This document shows positions 16,233 through 16,699 of a DNA stretch of 16,699 bases, in pieces. The notes below the pieces were generated by a model. It made no database searches and had not been told where the DNA came from. It saw nothing but the letters and a program-made list of their open reading frames with translations. The position numbers were made by a program, and so were the translations under genes. Source of the DNA: DAIOSQ01 sp036752465 (lineage in GTDB: Bacteria; Pseudomonadota; Gammaproteobacteria; Legionellales; Legionellaceae); NCBI GenBank assembly GCA_036752465.1, contig DAIOSQ010000041.1, positions 1 through 16,699 on the forward strand, read 5' to 3'. Numbering within the stretch: position 1 is the first letter of the stretch; each line of letters begins with the position of its first letter.

Positions 16233-16699
16233 CTACCCCCTGGCACTTTCAGGTCTTACGGTTAAACTGATTTCACGAAAGATATTGAATGTTGCCGTAT
16301 CACTTGGTACAGGCAATGGCGACGCTTTGAAAATAGCAGATTGGGCGGAGCGGTCAAGTATAGAATCACCACTGCTGCGCGTCAAAGTTACGTCTAGCAC
16401 CGCGCCATTTGGCGCTAGGCGAATTCTGAATTGACTCGACAAATTCTTATTGACATTATCTGGTAAAATCCACTGTTGGCTAATAGCATTGGTAATCAGC
16501 GCTTTGTATTTGTTAACTTCACCAGATAGCTGCGCCGCCTTGCTTGCATCCATTGCTGATTGTAATGCTTGTGCTCTTTTTTGCTCTGCAGCCAGGCTCT
16601 TAGCTTTGGCTGCCCGGGTTTTTTCTGCTTCTAGCGCCATCTGCTGTTGCAATTGGGCAAGTTTTTCGTGTGCTTGCTGTTCCTGTTGCTCTTTTTGCT
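16233..16699 (-). CDS. tolA: TolA, C-terminal part (runs off the window)
   Basis: TolA links the inner-membrane TolQR motor to Pal and the outer membrane. The frame is open to the right edge, so at least 154 residues are present and the N-terminal membrane anchor is outside. The visible part begins in the long helix of domain II (KEQQEQQAHEKLAQL, then Ala/Lys/Glu-rich repeats). It then enters the globular domain III: YKALITNAISQQWILPD, FRIRLAPNGAVLDVTLTRSS, LDRSAQSAIFKASPLPVP and FREISLTVRP. That domain binds TolB and is a docking site for filamentous phage and colicins in E. coli. tolB follows at once. Confidence 0.95.
   Translation of the reverse strand, partial: QKEQQEQQAHEKLAQLQQQMALEAEKTRAAKAKSLAAEQKRAQALQSAMDASKAAQLSGEVNKYKALITNAISQQWILPDNVNKNLSSQFRIRLAPNGAVLDVTLTRSSGDSILDRSAQSAIFKASPLPVPSDTATFNIFREISLTVRPESARG

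Overview
The window looks like chromosome from a gammaproteobacterium. The proteins encoded by rpsA, gyrA, tolB and ygfZ are clearly gammaproteobacterial, and gyrA-aroA-cmk-rpsA is a shortened form of the gyrA-serC-aroA-cmk-rpsA arrangement of that class. A fused ThiD-ThiE enzyme, missing neighbours (serC, ihfB, pal), a Ser/Glu-tailed papain-fold protein and a LexA-independent-looking umuDC promoter would fit a host-associated lineage such as Legionellales/Coxiellaceae. That placement is inference. No transposase, integrase, CRISPR array, tRNA or rRNA was seen.

Layout. (1) 1-98, minus: the start of an unrecognised gene behind a TATAAT box. (2) 215-1654, minus: thiDE, preceded by a 145-bp gap that seems to hold a decayed thiG start. 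(3) 1800-3080 (perhaps to 3146), minus: a permuted NlpC/P60 (YiiX/YaeF-like) papain-fold protein with a long hydrophilic tail. (4) 3295-5097, plus: umuDC, encoding DNA polymerase V, with a perfect 12-bp palindrome just ahead of umuD. (5) 5098-5272: a gap with a 10-bp-stem hairpin between convergent umuC and rpsA. (6) 5273-11593, minus: gyrA-aroA-cmk-rpsA, tightly packed, transcribed from a good promoter at 11625-11652. (7) 11738-12715, plus: ygfZ, divergent from gyrA. (8) 12712-16699, minus: tolA (partial)-tolB-S1/P1 nuclease-isocitrate lyase/PEP mutase family enzyme-cytochrome b561, apparently one transcript. Its last gene shares a 4-bp CTAG with the end of ygfZ.

How the genes work together. 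The gyrA cluster couples DNA topology, the shikimate pathway, CMP/dCMP phosphorylation and ribosomal protein S1. The tol genes encode envelope-constriction proteins, but the usual pal is replaced by a secreted zinc nuclease whose TTG start lies inside tolB. umuDC supplies error-prone translesion synthesis. The points most worth a second look are natural Val at GyrA position 83, the palindrome overlapping the probable umuD transcription start, the possible thiG remnant with altered ThiD active-site residues, and the papain-fold protein whose two possible starts imply different cellular locations.
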